Source of the DNA: Triticum aestivum | Taxonomy: Eukaryota; Streptophyta; Magnoliopsida; Poales; Poaceae | DNA: 64,000 bases | Assembly (NCBI RefSeq): GCF_018294505.1 | Contig: NC_057796.1 | Coordinates: 270,828,458-270,892,457 of the forward strand | Reading direction: 5' to 3' | Shown here: positions 12,201-21,794 of the stretch, piece by piece | Numbering within the stretch: the stretch's first letter is position 1 | Layout: each line of letters begins with the position of its first letter | Position numbers and translations under genes: made by a program | The notes under the pieces: generated by a model | What the model saw: the letters and a program-made list of their open reading frames with translations, nothing else | Told to the model about the DNA's origin: nothing | Database searches by the model: none

Positions 12201-12400
12201 TACGTATAAGATATCAGTGAAGAACAAAAACAAAAAAATAAACTTATATCCCATTTGCTATAATTTTTTTGGAATTGTCAACCCCTTTTGATATTACTTT
12301 TAACAGACATTGACCATACTCTTAAGCCAGGCCGGAATGCATCCCTCCTCGTCTTGAAAGATTTGCAGCCTAGTAATTCGGAGAAAACAAATAGGCCTAG
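9290..12400. repeat. Diverged duplicated modules in the left arm of the CACTA
   Basis: Three modules recur. Module A, around GTAGCTGGTGGGTCC(C/G)AGC, is at about 9318, 9397 and 10086. Module B is GC-rich; it starts TGGACCCAGCTGTC and contains CGCCGAGAGCACC and GGCGAGGCCTAGGAAG. It lies at about 9530-9950, 10222-10640 and 11167-11560, with a partial copy at 11700-11885. Module C is A/T-rich, with CTCCTCGTCTTGAAAGATTT at 11083 and 12345, covering about 10680-11110 and 11935-12375. GC-rich ORFs here are not conserved between copies, so I do not call them genes. Confidence 0.7.
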
Positions 12401-13042
12401 CTTGGGTATTCTTCAAAAAGAAATACTGGGCTACCTATTTTCCCAAAGAACTGGTGCATGACCATTTAGCTTTATTTATTTATTTATTTACTTATTTATG
12501 TTTAGGGGACCATGAGCATGTACCTGGGCCGGATTCATGTGAGAGCCTCCCTTCCAGTTAATTATGGGCTTCTCTATTGGGCCTTCATCAGTGGGCTGCA
12601 TGTTATCAACAAGTGGCAAATGTGTTCCGTACGAAAAATAGTATGCGCTACGTACGGTACGGGGCACTAAAGGATCGAACCGTGCAACGACTTCCAAAAC
12701 ATTGTGTTTGTCGTTCTAACAACACATTTATTCAACCAACAGACGAAATATACTACTGATTGTACATTGAAAACAGCAGCAGCAGCAACCAGGGTTGGGG
12801 GTGCAACAGAAGCAGTAAGCGGGCTAGAAGAGTGAAGACGCAGCTCTCTCTTCCAAACCAAACATCAGCAATCATTATAGAAGGGCTACCAAAAAGAAAA
12901 AGTGTATGCATCAAACTAAATAAAGATCCTACTACACCAAGTGTACGCATCTAACTAACTGGCTCTGTTAGACGTTACTATTTATTAAGCTGTGGAGATT
13001 GGCTGACGGCTTGAACCAGATGGGTGCCTGACGGGGGAAACT
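12401..13042. other. Spacer downstream of the F-box gene
   Basis: There is a TTTA microsatellite near 12470-12500, otherwise unique-looking sequence with no supported gene. Since the F-box gene is on the minus strand, its 3' UTR and terminator should lie in the right-hand part. Confidence 0.45.
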
Positions 13043-14399
13043 CTAGCCAGCAGGTCGAAGACTGATACTTGCGACCCTCTCTCCTACTTTGGGCTGCAGA
13101 GCGTGGCGGCACATATCAGGGTATGGTGCATGCAGAGACGCATGGTACGCTGTGTACACACAGTTTTGCCTGATGAACGAAACCACGCTGGCATCATGAT
13201 CCTTGCCGTCGGTTATCTCCTGGTTAATCGGATAATTCAGTCCGACAAACAGAGAGCGTGTACCAAGGCTACTTACCAGCCTCCAGTCAAAAATTCCTGA
13301 AGGCCCAGAGAAGCTGGGATCCTGCTCAAAGACCTTGCAGTGACTGTGATTGTATTCCGCGAAAGAACATGTCCGGTACGTGTGAACGATCATCAATCTT
13401 TCGCCGTCGTCTGATCGAGCCAGGAACCACCTGCAACTGCCATGCCGCTTTTCTTTGAAAGGTTCTGGGATTAGGAAGGGTAGGGACACCAGGCGGCCTA
13501 CAACATCATATCAAGTTGGAGTCAAATAAAAAAGGGCTCTTGATTTAGTCAATCTTAAGAACAGCATGTTATGAGCATGAATATTTTTTCAGCAAATGTT
13601 GACAGTAATATAAGCAAGCCATCATGATATCATAGGAAAGTAACATACTACTGTAACAACCGTTTGTAGCGATGACTGGAGTAGGCCAGCAATACGTCCA
13701 GCCATAGAAGGAGTCGACAGCGTAAATGAAGCCCTTGTGTTCAATGGCATCAGAGAACCATGGAGGATGTATGATCCTGCGATGGACGTGCAGATTTATC
13801 CACTTACCGCAGTGACCTGTCAGATAGGCGAGACCGCGGTTGAAGAACGCAATTAGCCTGAAGTCTTTATAACTCGCAGATCTTGTGGGCACTTGGCAGA
13901 TTACAACCTTGAGCAAATCAAACTTGGTATCATGTTGGCTACTATAAGATTCCAAGTATTCTGGGCCGCGGTGCCAAAGCAGTGCAGTGTTAATCGAAGG
14001 AAGGGGGGTCAATCGCCGGGTGTAGACCTCCACGAGCATCCAGCTGCCGCGACCGTTGACGAGCACCATCCAAGACGTGTTCATGTCGACCCAGTACATA
14101 CCGTTAATGTAGTTGAGGCTGATGGGGATCGGATCGCAGTCAAGGGGGTTGATGCTCGCCACCCTACGATCGTTATGCTGCGTGACATGCTGTTTCTGAA
14201 GATCAGGCGGCATCAGCAAGCAAGGAGCTGGCTTAAAAAGCTCCGGCCTGAGGGCTTTGAGTAAACGGTACAGATCCGACGAGCACGCGGCGAGCGGCAT
14301 GGTACTGAGATTGTCCACACGCGAAACAATGAGCTTGATTACCTCTGTGGGGAGCGAATTCCAGCCACTCTTTCGGCGGACGCTGCTCGGTTCTGCCAT
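13043..14399 (-). CDS. F-box/DUF295-type protein, two exons, apparently intact
   Basis: Predicted exons are 14399-13649 and 13497-13043 (1206 nt, 401 aa), joined in phase at a GTATGT donor (13648) and a TTGTAG acceptor (13499-13498). The protein starts MAEPSSVRRK. An F-box-like segment follows at residues about 11-45 (WNSLPTEVIKLIVSRVDNLS). The long C-terminal half has the DUF295 pattern, including GMYWVDMNTSWMVLV and, in exon 2, SSLGTRSLFVGLNYPI and the final NCVYTAYH. F-box proteins usually link a target to an SCF ubiquitin ligase. DUF295 F-box genes form a very large, fast-evolving family in grasses, and their targets are mostly unknown. The longer ORF reaching 14522 has no support upstream of this ATG. 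It lies inside the CACTA element with no nonsense mutation, so it was either captured recently or is under selection. Expression cannot be judged. Confidence 0.8.
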
Positions 14400-14964
14400 T
14401 GTTAGCAGGGATGGAAGATTGGACGAGATTATGTGCGGACAAAGATGGAGAAGCGAATATGTGCTGCGGGAAGTGGATAGGTGATGATGACTACAGCACG
14501 CCGCTTGACTTACGAGACACATACCAGCAGCATAGGGTCATGTCGATGCCAAACAACTTGCTTGAGTGATCACAGTATTGGTACTCCCTACAGTGCTATG
14601 CCCTAACTTACTTGAGTAGAGTAGTAGAGTAGAAATCTGCTCTACTACTAGCACCGGAGGAGTAGTATATTCTAATCTAAAACAGTTACAAACTTCAATG
14701 CCCGAGCATGGAACGACTACGAACCGTGCTCAAAGACCGTGTCTACGTGGTGTTTGGACATGGGCGACAACCTCAACGCCAACAGTGCTGCTCCCGTTGC
14801 ACCGTATGTGTTTTTGTCCTTCCTGTTCGAAATCGTGGTAGAATTCATGTTTCTACTCTGTATCCTACTACTATGCTAGTCCACATGATTAGTTTCATCT
14901 CTGTTATAGCCGTCATGAATTATTTTTTGCTTATTCAGATTAAATCTCGTAGTAACTTGCTCAT
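14400..14964. other. Spacer between divergent F-box and SINA-like units
   Basis: The F-box gene's promoter should lie here on the minus strand. On the plus strand a short open stretch at about 14697-14803, followed by a possible GTATGT donor, may be an exon of the next unit, but its translation matches nothing I recognise. A small inverted repeat around GTAGAGTAG lies near 14615-14650. Confidence 0.4.
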
Positions 14965-15552
14965 ATGTTCAACTGGCGCAACGTCCCCTACAGCCACTCC
15001 CGTTTCATGGACGGCCTGGTCGATGCCTCCAAGGAGCCCTTCGTCCACTGCTATGAGTGCCCGATGCCGTTTTGTGGCTCGCCGGCGGACATGGTGCATC
15101 ACCTCACGGATGTGTGCAGCGGTCACTGCTGGCCCGTAGCGGAGAACATCAAGTACGAGACGTGCTACCCGTTCACCATGTCGGAGTCGCTGGAGGATCA
15201 CCGCCGCCTGCTAGTCTCGGAGGAGGACGGCAGCGTTTTCCTCTTGATCGTGGGCACCGGCGAGGCCCGCGCAGGCCGCCGCCCCGTCTCTGTAATGTGC
15301 ATCAGGGGCGACACCGCTAACACTAAAACGAGGCCGATGTACGGGTGCGTGGTCAGTGTTACTACCCCTCTGGGTCGCATGGGCGGCGACACTGGCCTCA
15401 TCGAACGGACTTGGACTCTGGGGAGCTGGGACTATCCCGCCAATGTGGACTTGGAAAACCCATGGCCTCCTTTACCTGCCGACGCGGTGCACGGGGACTC
15501 CAAGGAGGTTCACCTGGAAGTACGCATTATCAAGTTAAATGTTGATCATTAG
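14965..15552 (+). pseudogene. SINA-like (seven in absentia) C-terminal fragment, 195 aa
   Basis: The frame encodes part of a SIAH-type zinc finger (HCYECPMPFCGSPADMVHHL, with Cys, Cys, His, His spaced as in the second half of the finger) and then a TRAF-like substrate-binding domain (RRLLVSEEDGSVFLLIVGTG, RPVSVMCIRGD, SKEVHLEVRIIKLN). In full-length SINA-like ubiquitin ligases a RING domain and the first half of the finger come before this; neither is found within about 500 bp upstream. The frame's upstream part holds a TAA, so translation would have to start at the ATG used here or after an unseen splice. I therefore call it a 5'-truncated gene. The part that remains has no internal stop. 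Confidence 0.68.
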
Positions 15553-16587
15553 TCTTCGCTCAATGTAATCCGCTGTCTAAGCATGTGGAGACTTCCATGC
15601 AGGATCTTGCTCTATTGGAGTATCGTGCATGAATAAAAGTGTATCCATTTATGGTTTAGTCTAGAATCTTCCATGTATGAATTTTTACTACAGTACTGGT
15701 GAAAGACTTACGATGAACCATTTCTTACATCTCCTCTGCCCTCTTGCAAGTCATCCTGATTTAATCCCTCCGTCTAGGTGTATAAGGGCATGGTTAATAT
15801 TACTTAATAGTATAGCCAACTGTTGACTATAAGAAAGTGCCATGTCATGTGTAGCCAACATGTATAACAATCGATACTCAAAAACTAATTCTTAAAGATC
15901 ATTTCTTGCAAAGCACAATAAGTGTTATTTCTTCACAAGTTTTGGATGCAGGTTGAACAGTTGACCGCTTTTGTTTGCAAAAGATACCTTTTTATCTATT
16001 TCACCCGGATGTTTGTGAGCTCTAGAGATGAAGTAATATCCGAATAAACCTATCGATACCCGTTACACATGAGATGACCCCCACATCCTTTGTCAAAATA
16101 AACAACTCCCCGATCAATGCATTTCACTCTTCGGTGCAACGCACGGGCACCTTACTACTATAGATTAGTACGACCAAAAATTGAACTAACATTATATATA
16201 GTACGATAAATGCTGATGCATGTCACCTAAAATTATATCATTCAAAACTATGTTCAAATATGAATCCAACGATATAGTTATTGTTGACATGCACTAACAT
16301 TTTGTTAGTTAAATCTTCAGTCAAATTCAATGGGGGACTAATAAACCACGACCGATGTAGTACAAGTGTAGAGCGCGGCGCTGCACGGGAGTCTCACCTC
16401 TCACCCCGCTCGTGGCGCGGCAGTAAAGCCGTCATATCACAAAACCCAACCACTCCCAGTAATAAGTGGCCTGGTAAAATAAACGGACAAGCAACCATCA
16501 CATCCCTCCGTCTTTTTTGCATTTCATCTCTCTGCATTTACTTTCTTCGGTTCATCTCGCACACTCGATCCCTAGCTACTACTCCTA
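15553..16587. other. MITE-rich spacer
   Basis: A Mariner-type MITE end (ATCCCTCCGTCTAGGTGTA, about 15764-15785) is split from its probable other half (GACTTACTCACCTAGACGGA, about 16867-16895) by nested insertions. At 15785-15890 is a partial copy of the Harbinger-type MITE seen complete at 16979-17263 (GGCATGGTTAAT, TATAGCCAAC). The remainder, 15900-16580, shows nothing coding. Confidence 0.5.
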
Positions 16588-17303
16588 GGGCCAGTTCTTT
16601 TGGCGGCTCCCCCAGCTTTTCCCACAAGACTAGTCATAGTGGAGAGGTGTGTAAGTCATCTTACGAAAACCAAATAATCCCCAAACACTTAGGCGCAGTG
16701 CATTAACTTCTACCTCGTTTCTTGTTTCTTGACATATCAACCAATAAAAGATAAAGAGCGTGCATGCTTTTAATGACCTTCATTGCATGCAATACTATTA
16801 ATTAGCAAATAAACATTAACGTTTCTCGTTTTCTCCTCCTCCTTGGTCACGGTGCACAGCCTAAGATGACTTACTCACCTAGACGGATGGAGTAGTGCAT
16901 GTGACATGCACTAACATTTCATTAGTTAAATTTATGATCAAAATTTTACACAGATTACAATGGGGACCAATTTCATTAGAGCATGGTTAATAGTATAGCC
17001 AGCTGCTGGCTATAAGCCAGTGCCATGTCATCTACAGCCCATCTTATAGCCAACATGTATAATAATAGATCAAAAGAGTGTACTACTTTTTTATTATGTG
17101 GCCCACTTCTCATTCTCACAAAGTGCCTAGGAGCACATGCTAGAGCTGGCTCTTCACAAAGAGCCCGCTTACCTTCTCTCTCCTCTTCTCTTTCCTCCAA
17201 CTAAGCAGAAATATACTAGTTTATTTCTTATAGCCCGCTGACTCAGCTCTATTGTACTTGCTCTTATGGGATTACTAATCTAGAAGCCTAAAAGAACTGG
17301 CCC
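16588..17303. mobile_element. MITE with GGGCCAGTTCTTTT ends, itself interrupted
   Basis: GGGCCAGTTCTTTT at 16588-16601 is matched by its inverse AAAAGAACTGGCCC at 17290-17303. TACTCCTA occurs just outside both ends (directly before the left one and three bases after the right one), which would fit an 8-bp hAT-type duplication, though the exact ends are unclear. A second MITE is nested inside. Confidence 0.55.
16979..17263. mobile_element. Harbinger/Tourist-like MITE (285 bp)
   Basis: It starts GAGCATGGTTAATAG and ends CTATTGTACTTGCTC, imperfect inverted repeats, flanked by TTA on both sides (16976-16978 and 17264-17266). The TTA duplication is typical of Harbinger-type MITEs. It has no coding capacity. 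Confidence 0.75.
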
Positions 17304-17624
17304 CTGGTACTCCTACTAGTAGTAGTACTCAAGTTGGAATTCCAATTGCACGGCACAACTTGTTAGGCAAAAAATTCGATACAGGGTGTAGGAAGCGGTT
17401 TGGGAATTTGCATGCCTTTCCAACCAGTGAGATACTCCGTACAAAGTACGACAGAGAAATAACCACAGAGAAGGAAGCTAAAAGTAAACAATCAAATGAG
17501 CATTTTTGCATTTGTTTTGCATTGAATCGTTTCACAAGCTTGACTAGTGCTGTTTTTCTACTTTTACAAAAACCGCATCGTAATGTTAAAACGTGCATTT
17601 GCACGTACATAAGTAATAGTAGTA

Positions 17625-17710
17625 CTCCCTCCGTCTAGGTGTATAAGTCTTCCCTCCTTCTTGGTCACGGTGCACAACCAAAGATGACTTATTGACCTGG
17701 ACGGAGGGAG
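17625..17710. mobile_element. Stowaway (Mariner) MITE, 86 bp
   Basis: Termini are CTCCCTCCGTCTAGGT and the inverse CTGGACGGAGGGAG, flanked by TA duplications (17623-17624 and 17711-17712). Confidence 0.85.
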
Positions 17711-17712
17711 TA

Positions 17713-17936
17713 GCACAGTCTGCAAGCATATATCGAGAGAGACGTGTAGTGCGATAGTATATAGTAAAGTTTGTGCTATATGCACGGACTTGCAAAATGC
17801 GTACGAATACACAAGGTTTCCAAACTTTCCCTTTTATACTTAATTAAGGGTGCTAAAAATTCCTGAACGTTCGGGATTTATCATTTGCGTCCCAAAACTA
17901 ATGAGATCGCCTTACGAAACAAAAATTATACTCCTC
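17713..17936. other. 3' flank of the repeat-protein gene
   Basis: No gene is seen. Transcription from the minus-strand gene to the right would end in this interval. Confidence 0.4.
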
Positions 17937-18809
17937 CTAAAAGCCACGGCGCTCACAGGAGCGCTTGCGGCGCGCCACGAGTGCCCTGGTGCGCGGCCGT
18001 TTCCCAGCGCGCCGACACAACGCCTCTTCCTCAGCCTCGCAACTCACGAGGTGCTGATTGGCGGCTTGCCGGCGGGCGAGCGCGATCTCACCGGTGTGGT
18101 GATCCGGCGCCAACAGGTACTCCTCCTCGCTGGAAGCGTGCACCCGGTCCACGTACCGCCAAGCGTAGATGAGGCGCTTGGGCCCGATTGCACTCAGGGA
18201 GCCAGCACGGGCGTCCTCCGCCACCCTCACGGCCCTCGCACGAGCCTTCTGCCAAAGAGCCAATTGCCTGACTCTCTCGGACGCGACATAGGCCTCCCAG
18301 GCAGCTTGTTCTGCGGTGCGCTTCTCTTCCTCGGCCTTCTTCTCCGCCTCTATTTTGGCGCGCTCTGCTGGAGGCAAAGCCTCCCACAAGGCGACATCCA
18401 TTTCTTTCCAAAGCTCCTCAAGGCTGGGGGGCTCGGCGGGCGGCGCGGCGTTCTCCTTGTAGCGGGAAGCCGACGCGTCCTCCGGCGCGCGTGCTGGCGA
18501 GATGGGGAACGCCGACGCATACACCTCGATGCGTCGCGGCGAGGAGTGCAACGCCGACGCATCCTCCTCGACTAGTGGCGGCGAGGAACGGAACGGCGAC
18601 GCGTCGCGTCGCGGCGAGGAGCGGAACGCCGACGCGTCCTCCTCGACTAGTGGTGGCGAGGAACGTAACGGCGACGCGTCGCGTAGCGGCAAGGAGCGGA
18701 ATACCGACGCGTCCTCCTCGACTAGTGGCGGCGAGGAACGGAACGGCGACGCGTGACCGTCCGCGCGGTGCAGCGAGGGGCTCCTAGGGCTTGGGAGGGG
18801 CGATGCCAT
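17937..18809 (-). CDS. Hypothetical 290-aa protein with three 25-aa repeats
   Basis: I do not recognise this protein. The chosen ATG at 18809 (MASPLPSPRSPSLHR) lies 88 bp downstream of a minus-strand TATAAA (18897-18902), so the longer open frame to 19043 is probably promoter. Residues 19-93 are three tandem 25-residue repeats built on ASPxRSSPPLVEEDASxF. Residues about 130-200 form a charged helix (EELWKEMDVALWEALPPAER, then Glu/Lys/Ala-rich). The C-terminus is strongly basic (GKRPRTR, ARRKRSCERRGF), suggesting a nuclear or nucleic-acid-associated protein. Composition is GC-rich and intronless, like the AP2-domain gene at 24621. No stop or frameshift interrupts it. It could be an expressed captured gene or a chance-preserved copy. 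Confidence 0.6.
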   Translation of the reverse strand: MASPLPSPRSPSLHRADGHASPFRSSPPLVEEDASVFRSLPLRDASPLRSSPPLVEEDASAFRSSPRRDASPFRSSPPLVEEDASALHSSPRRIEVYASAFPISPARAPEDASASRYKENAAPPAEPPSLEELWKEMDVALWEALPPAERAKIEAEKKAEEEKRTAEQAAWEAYVASERVRQLALWQKARARAVRVAEDARAGSLSAIGPKRLIYAWRYVDRVHASSEEEYLLAPDHHTGEIALARRQAANQHLVSCEAEEEALCRRAGKRPRTRALVARRKRSCERRGF

Positions 18810-18896
18810 GGTGGTCGACGTGAGAGGGAGGGGGAGGAGATAGCGATGAACGTGAACGTGAGGGGAGGAGATAGCGATGTTGTGGGAGGCGCAGTC

Positions 18897-18902
18897 TTTA
18901 TA
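18897..18902 (-). promoter_or_regulatory. TATA box of the repeat-protein gene
   Basis: On the minus strand the sequence reads CTATAAAG, 88 bp before the chosen ATG. A GC-rich leader without another ATG-TATA pair lies between. Confidence 0.6.
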
Positions 18903-19380
18903 GCGAGCAATGGCACACCTACGTAAGATATGGACTGAGCTGCACTGACTTAACTGCAGGTCCAGTTGCGTCACTGACATGTGGGCCAGACCCCTATTGG
19001 GCCCATATGTCAGTGACCCAATGCACCTATAGTTAAGTAACATCTACGTGGGCATATTTGTTGGAGTAAATTACGGGGGAGCGAAGGGTGGAAATATTGC
19101 TGGTCACAACGGATTGGACGAGCGTGGGGGGAGGAGAGTCATGCATGCAGATATTTTCACATGAGGTGGAGTGGTGGGACCGCCGGAGGGAGAAGGAGAG
19201 TTTGGCAGGCATATTGTTTCCACACATGGAGAGGAAAAGATTTGGAGACGAACGGGCTTCCTGCAGGTATGGGGAACGGTGCATAATAAGTCATCTTGCA
19301 TGCCGGGCTAGGTATAGTCTCAAGTCATTAAAAACATACACGCCCCACACATGTTCATATTTCAAGGTGCACTAAATTAT
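18903..19380. other. Promoter-side spacer
   Basis: An inverted repeat lies around 18955-19030: ACTGACATGTGGGCC and GGGCCCATATGTCAGT, with AACTGCAGG and ACCTATAGTT outside. It resembles a small palindromic MITE. No gene is supported. Confidence 0.45.
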
Positions 19381-19903
19381 TGCATGCGATGATTAAGGCT
19401 GGCCATAATGGTGGTATCTTAGCTGGTATCATGCACATGGGAATAGCAAACATGCTGATGTGGCAGAGAATTAAAGAAGAGAGGGGGGTTAGAGTAACTA
19501 GTGTTCATGCATGCATTGGTAAACACTTTTTTTGTGAAGAACGACATCACTAGTTGAGTACTTTTGCAGACTTCAAAAACTATTCCACCGCCTCTACTAT
19601 CTTGCTAAGAGTAGGTGAAAATTTTGAATCGAGCCCTTTAAACTAGAAGGGAGGTAGTGGTACTCTAAGGCTGGTCATAGTGGGGAGTAACTTAGACTAG
19701 TAACATGCATATGTTACTAGTCTATGTTACTACCTCTATAGTGCATAGTATCATAGATTAGTATCATAGGTGGTCTCATTTATTGCCATGCATGACACAT
19801 AGTAGCATCACATTTATTATGTTACGGTATCTACCTATGTTACTATAATCATCTCTCTCTTATACTCATTATAATCAGTATTGTAGATATTGATATTTTT
19901 AGC
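19381..19903. repeat. MITE-like repeats (GGCTGG(C/T)CATA family)
   Basis: Two starts of the same kind occur, AAGGCTGGCCATAATG near 19395 and AAGGCTGGTCATAGTG near 19669. The second is followed by an inner palindrome (TAGACTAGTAACATGCATATG and its inverse). They look like two copies of a common grass MITE, with edges not resolved. Confidence 0.5.
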
Positions 19904-19915
19904 ATAAATTTGGTC

Positions 19916-20312
19916 GTGGGATTTCATTGATGCCTGTCAAAGCGTGGAGGAAGCGGTGCTTAGGGTTTGCATTGCTGGTCTCTACATAGGTATTTCTCTT
20001 CATAATCCTGTAATTTTAGAGACTGATTGTGCTTTTGTGGTAGCGTATCTTGCATCGGGGGACTATGACAGGTCTGCTATGCGTGACCTGAAGTTGAAAG
20101 CGTTGAGCATCTCGAAGTTGATCAACAATCTTCAATTGTCAAAGATTAGCCGTTCGGCCAATAAGGTGGCACACTTAATCGCTAAGTATAGCTTTGACAA
20201 TAGATTAGATGGTATTCTGGTAAATAACGTACCGCCCTGTGTGGTGAATATTGTATCGAATGAGTGTACCGGTGTGGCTGGTTAATTAATATAAGGTGGT
20301 GTGCAAAAAAGT
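19916..20312 (+). mobile_element. 5'-truncated LINE fragment with RNase H domain
   Basis: The insert encodes the tail of a plant non-LTR retrotransposon RNase H-like (RVT_3) domain: VEEAVLRVCIAGL, PVILETDCAFVVAYL and SRSANKVAHLIAKYS, with stop TAA at 20283-20285. It ends in a short A run (AAAAAA at about 20304). It is flanked by a 12-bp direct repeat ATAAATTTGGTC (19904-19915 and 20313-20324), the target duplication. A 5' truncation plus an A tail is the normal product of LINE insertion. The target seems to be another MITE whose right end (CCAGAGGGAG) is at about 20370. Confidence 0.78.
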
Positions 20313-20324
20313 ATAAATTTGGTC

Positions 20325-20824
20325 AAACACTTTGCAAACGATTAACGGGAGTAAAAAGGACCAGAGGGAGTATCATGCATGCGGAGTAGGCAAAAAAATT
20401 GCTTGTCTAAAAAAAGGCAAAAAAACTGCTCATTTATAGCTGGTCGAAGTCTCAAAGGGCGCGACCGCGCGAGGGAGGCGAAGGTCGTGGGAGGCGCGAC
20501 GTTTGACGGAATTAAGTGAAGTTACATCCACGCGCCGGCATGCCGTGAGAACAGGCAGAAGCTATACCGTCAGGCCTACGATATGGGTTTAGTAGACATG
20601 ACATCTAGTGGGTCCCGCATAGTTCTCAAGAACTCTTTGGGGGCTTGCAGCTGTTTATCCACCGGGCAAGCCAGCAACCCCACGTCGTTCGCACGCCCTA
20701 CTCGTCCCCGTCTTCTACCTTACAACAGTTCGCTCCCAGTCGTCCCGTCCTTTCACATTAGTTCGCTCCCAGTTTTTTTGCGGGGTACAACAGTTCAACT
20801 TCTCCTAACCCTCCTCCAAAATCC
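20325..20824. other. Upstream region of the exonuclease gene
   Basis: This is GC-rich from about 20450. A duplicated phrase CAGTTCGCTCCCAGT / TTAGTTCGCTCCCAGT lies at about 20726 and 20760. There is no clear TATA box. It should hold the promoter and 5' UTR of the gene that follows. Confidence 0.45.
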
Positions 20825-21547
20825 ATGGCCTCCCAAATCTCCATGGTCGCCGCTGACTACCAGGTTAGAGCCATCACCGGCAATCAGTTCATCGTCATCT
20901 ACACACGTGGATCCGAGACGGTGAAAGCATGGCTTGCTCGCTTCCTACGCATGTTCAACAGTTCAACGGATGAGTGGGTCGTTGGGCTAGATGTTGAGTA
21001 CACCACAGTCCTGGGACGAGAGAAGGATCTAAAGGACGAAGAGAGGAAGAAGCCCGCCGTGATCCAGGTTTGTGTACATAATGTTTGCTTGGTCTACCAC
21101 ATATGCCATGCCGACGTTGAGTGCCAGGATTTTAAGAACTTCCTCAAGGACAAAAGAGTGAAATTCATTACTGTAGGCTTTAAGAACGACCGGGATGTCC
21201 TGCGTCGTATAGGTCTCATTGTAGGCCAGCCCTTCGATCTCCAGAAGGCAAGCCTGGTGTCCTCCTCTCAACCTTCAATGCTGACCCTAGCAGCAGCCAT
21301 GATTGATCCTTCGTACGCTAAACTGAAGAAACCTCATCACGAGTTTCATCATGCATGGGAGTCGAAGACATTAGATGAAGATCACATCCTGTATGCAACA
21401 ATGGATGCCTACCTTTGTTTAAATATCTACAAGGGTTGGATGAAGAAGCAGAGCCCAGTGTCCGGTTCAAGCAAAGAAGCGTCGGCAAAGAGGAAGAGGA
21501 AGAGGGACGAGGACGAAGTTGAGGACGTGGATTTGGACTCCGAGTAG
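20825..21547 (+). CDS. DnaQ-type 3'-5' exonuclease (WRN-like), 240 aa, intact
   Basis: The protein carries the three motifs of DEDDy exonucleases, which remove nucleotides from 3' ends. ExoI is GLDVEYT with Asp56 and Glu58. ExoII is GFKNDRDVLRR with Asp122. ExoIII is ILYATMDAYL with Tyr190 and Asp194. The layout matches the single-domain plant relatives of the Werner syndrome exonuclease, without a helicase part. Residues 216-240 are a Lys/Arg then Asp/Glu-rich tail (AKRKRKRDEDEVEDVDLDSE) that could be a nuclear signal. The ATG has a good context (AAATCCATGGCC) and the gene has no intron. All catalytic residues are kept although the gene lies within a transposon, so it may make active enzyme. 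Substrate (DNA or RNA) cannot be told from sequence. Confidence 0.82.
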   Translation: MASQISMVAADYQVRAITGNQFIVIYTRGSETVKAWLARFLRMFNSSTDEWVVGLDVEYTTVLGREKDLKDEERKKPAVIQVCVHNVCLVYHICHADVECQDFKNFLKDKRVKFITVGFKNDRDVLRRIGLIVGQPFDLQKASLVSSSQPSMLTLAAAMIDPSYAKLKKPHHEFHHAWESKTLDEDHILYATMDAYLCLNIYKGWMKKQSPVSGSSKEASAKRKRKRDEDEVEDVDLDSE

Positions 21548-21794
21548 GTGGCAGTGCCATCGCTCATGCTGGTTCTACTGCAGTGTCAAGCGGACTAGTT
21601 GCTTAGTTTATTTTCAAGGGTGTGTTGTGCTGAGGCCCCAGCAGAACTATGTTTATGTTCTTTCTCGTTATTTGAACTCTTTAGTACGTACTGTAGTACT
21701 AGTACTATGTCTTACTACTGTTCTTCTTGCAGTTGGTACTACTGCTTGTATCTTCGTGTTCCTACTGTACTTAATATGTTCGTACTAGTAGTAT
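21548..21794 (+). other. Probable 3' UTR of the exonuclease gene
   Basis: This is T-rich sequence with short TACT/AGTACT motifs and no further ORF of interest. It is bounded on the right by a palindromic MITE. Confidence 0.4.

Noticed and set aside
18354..18361. TTTGGCGC within the repeat-protein gene as an E2F site
   Set aside because: It lies inside coding sequence away from the promoter, and such 8-mers are expected a few times in 28 kb.
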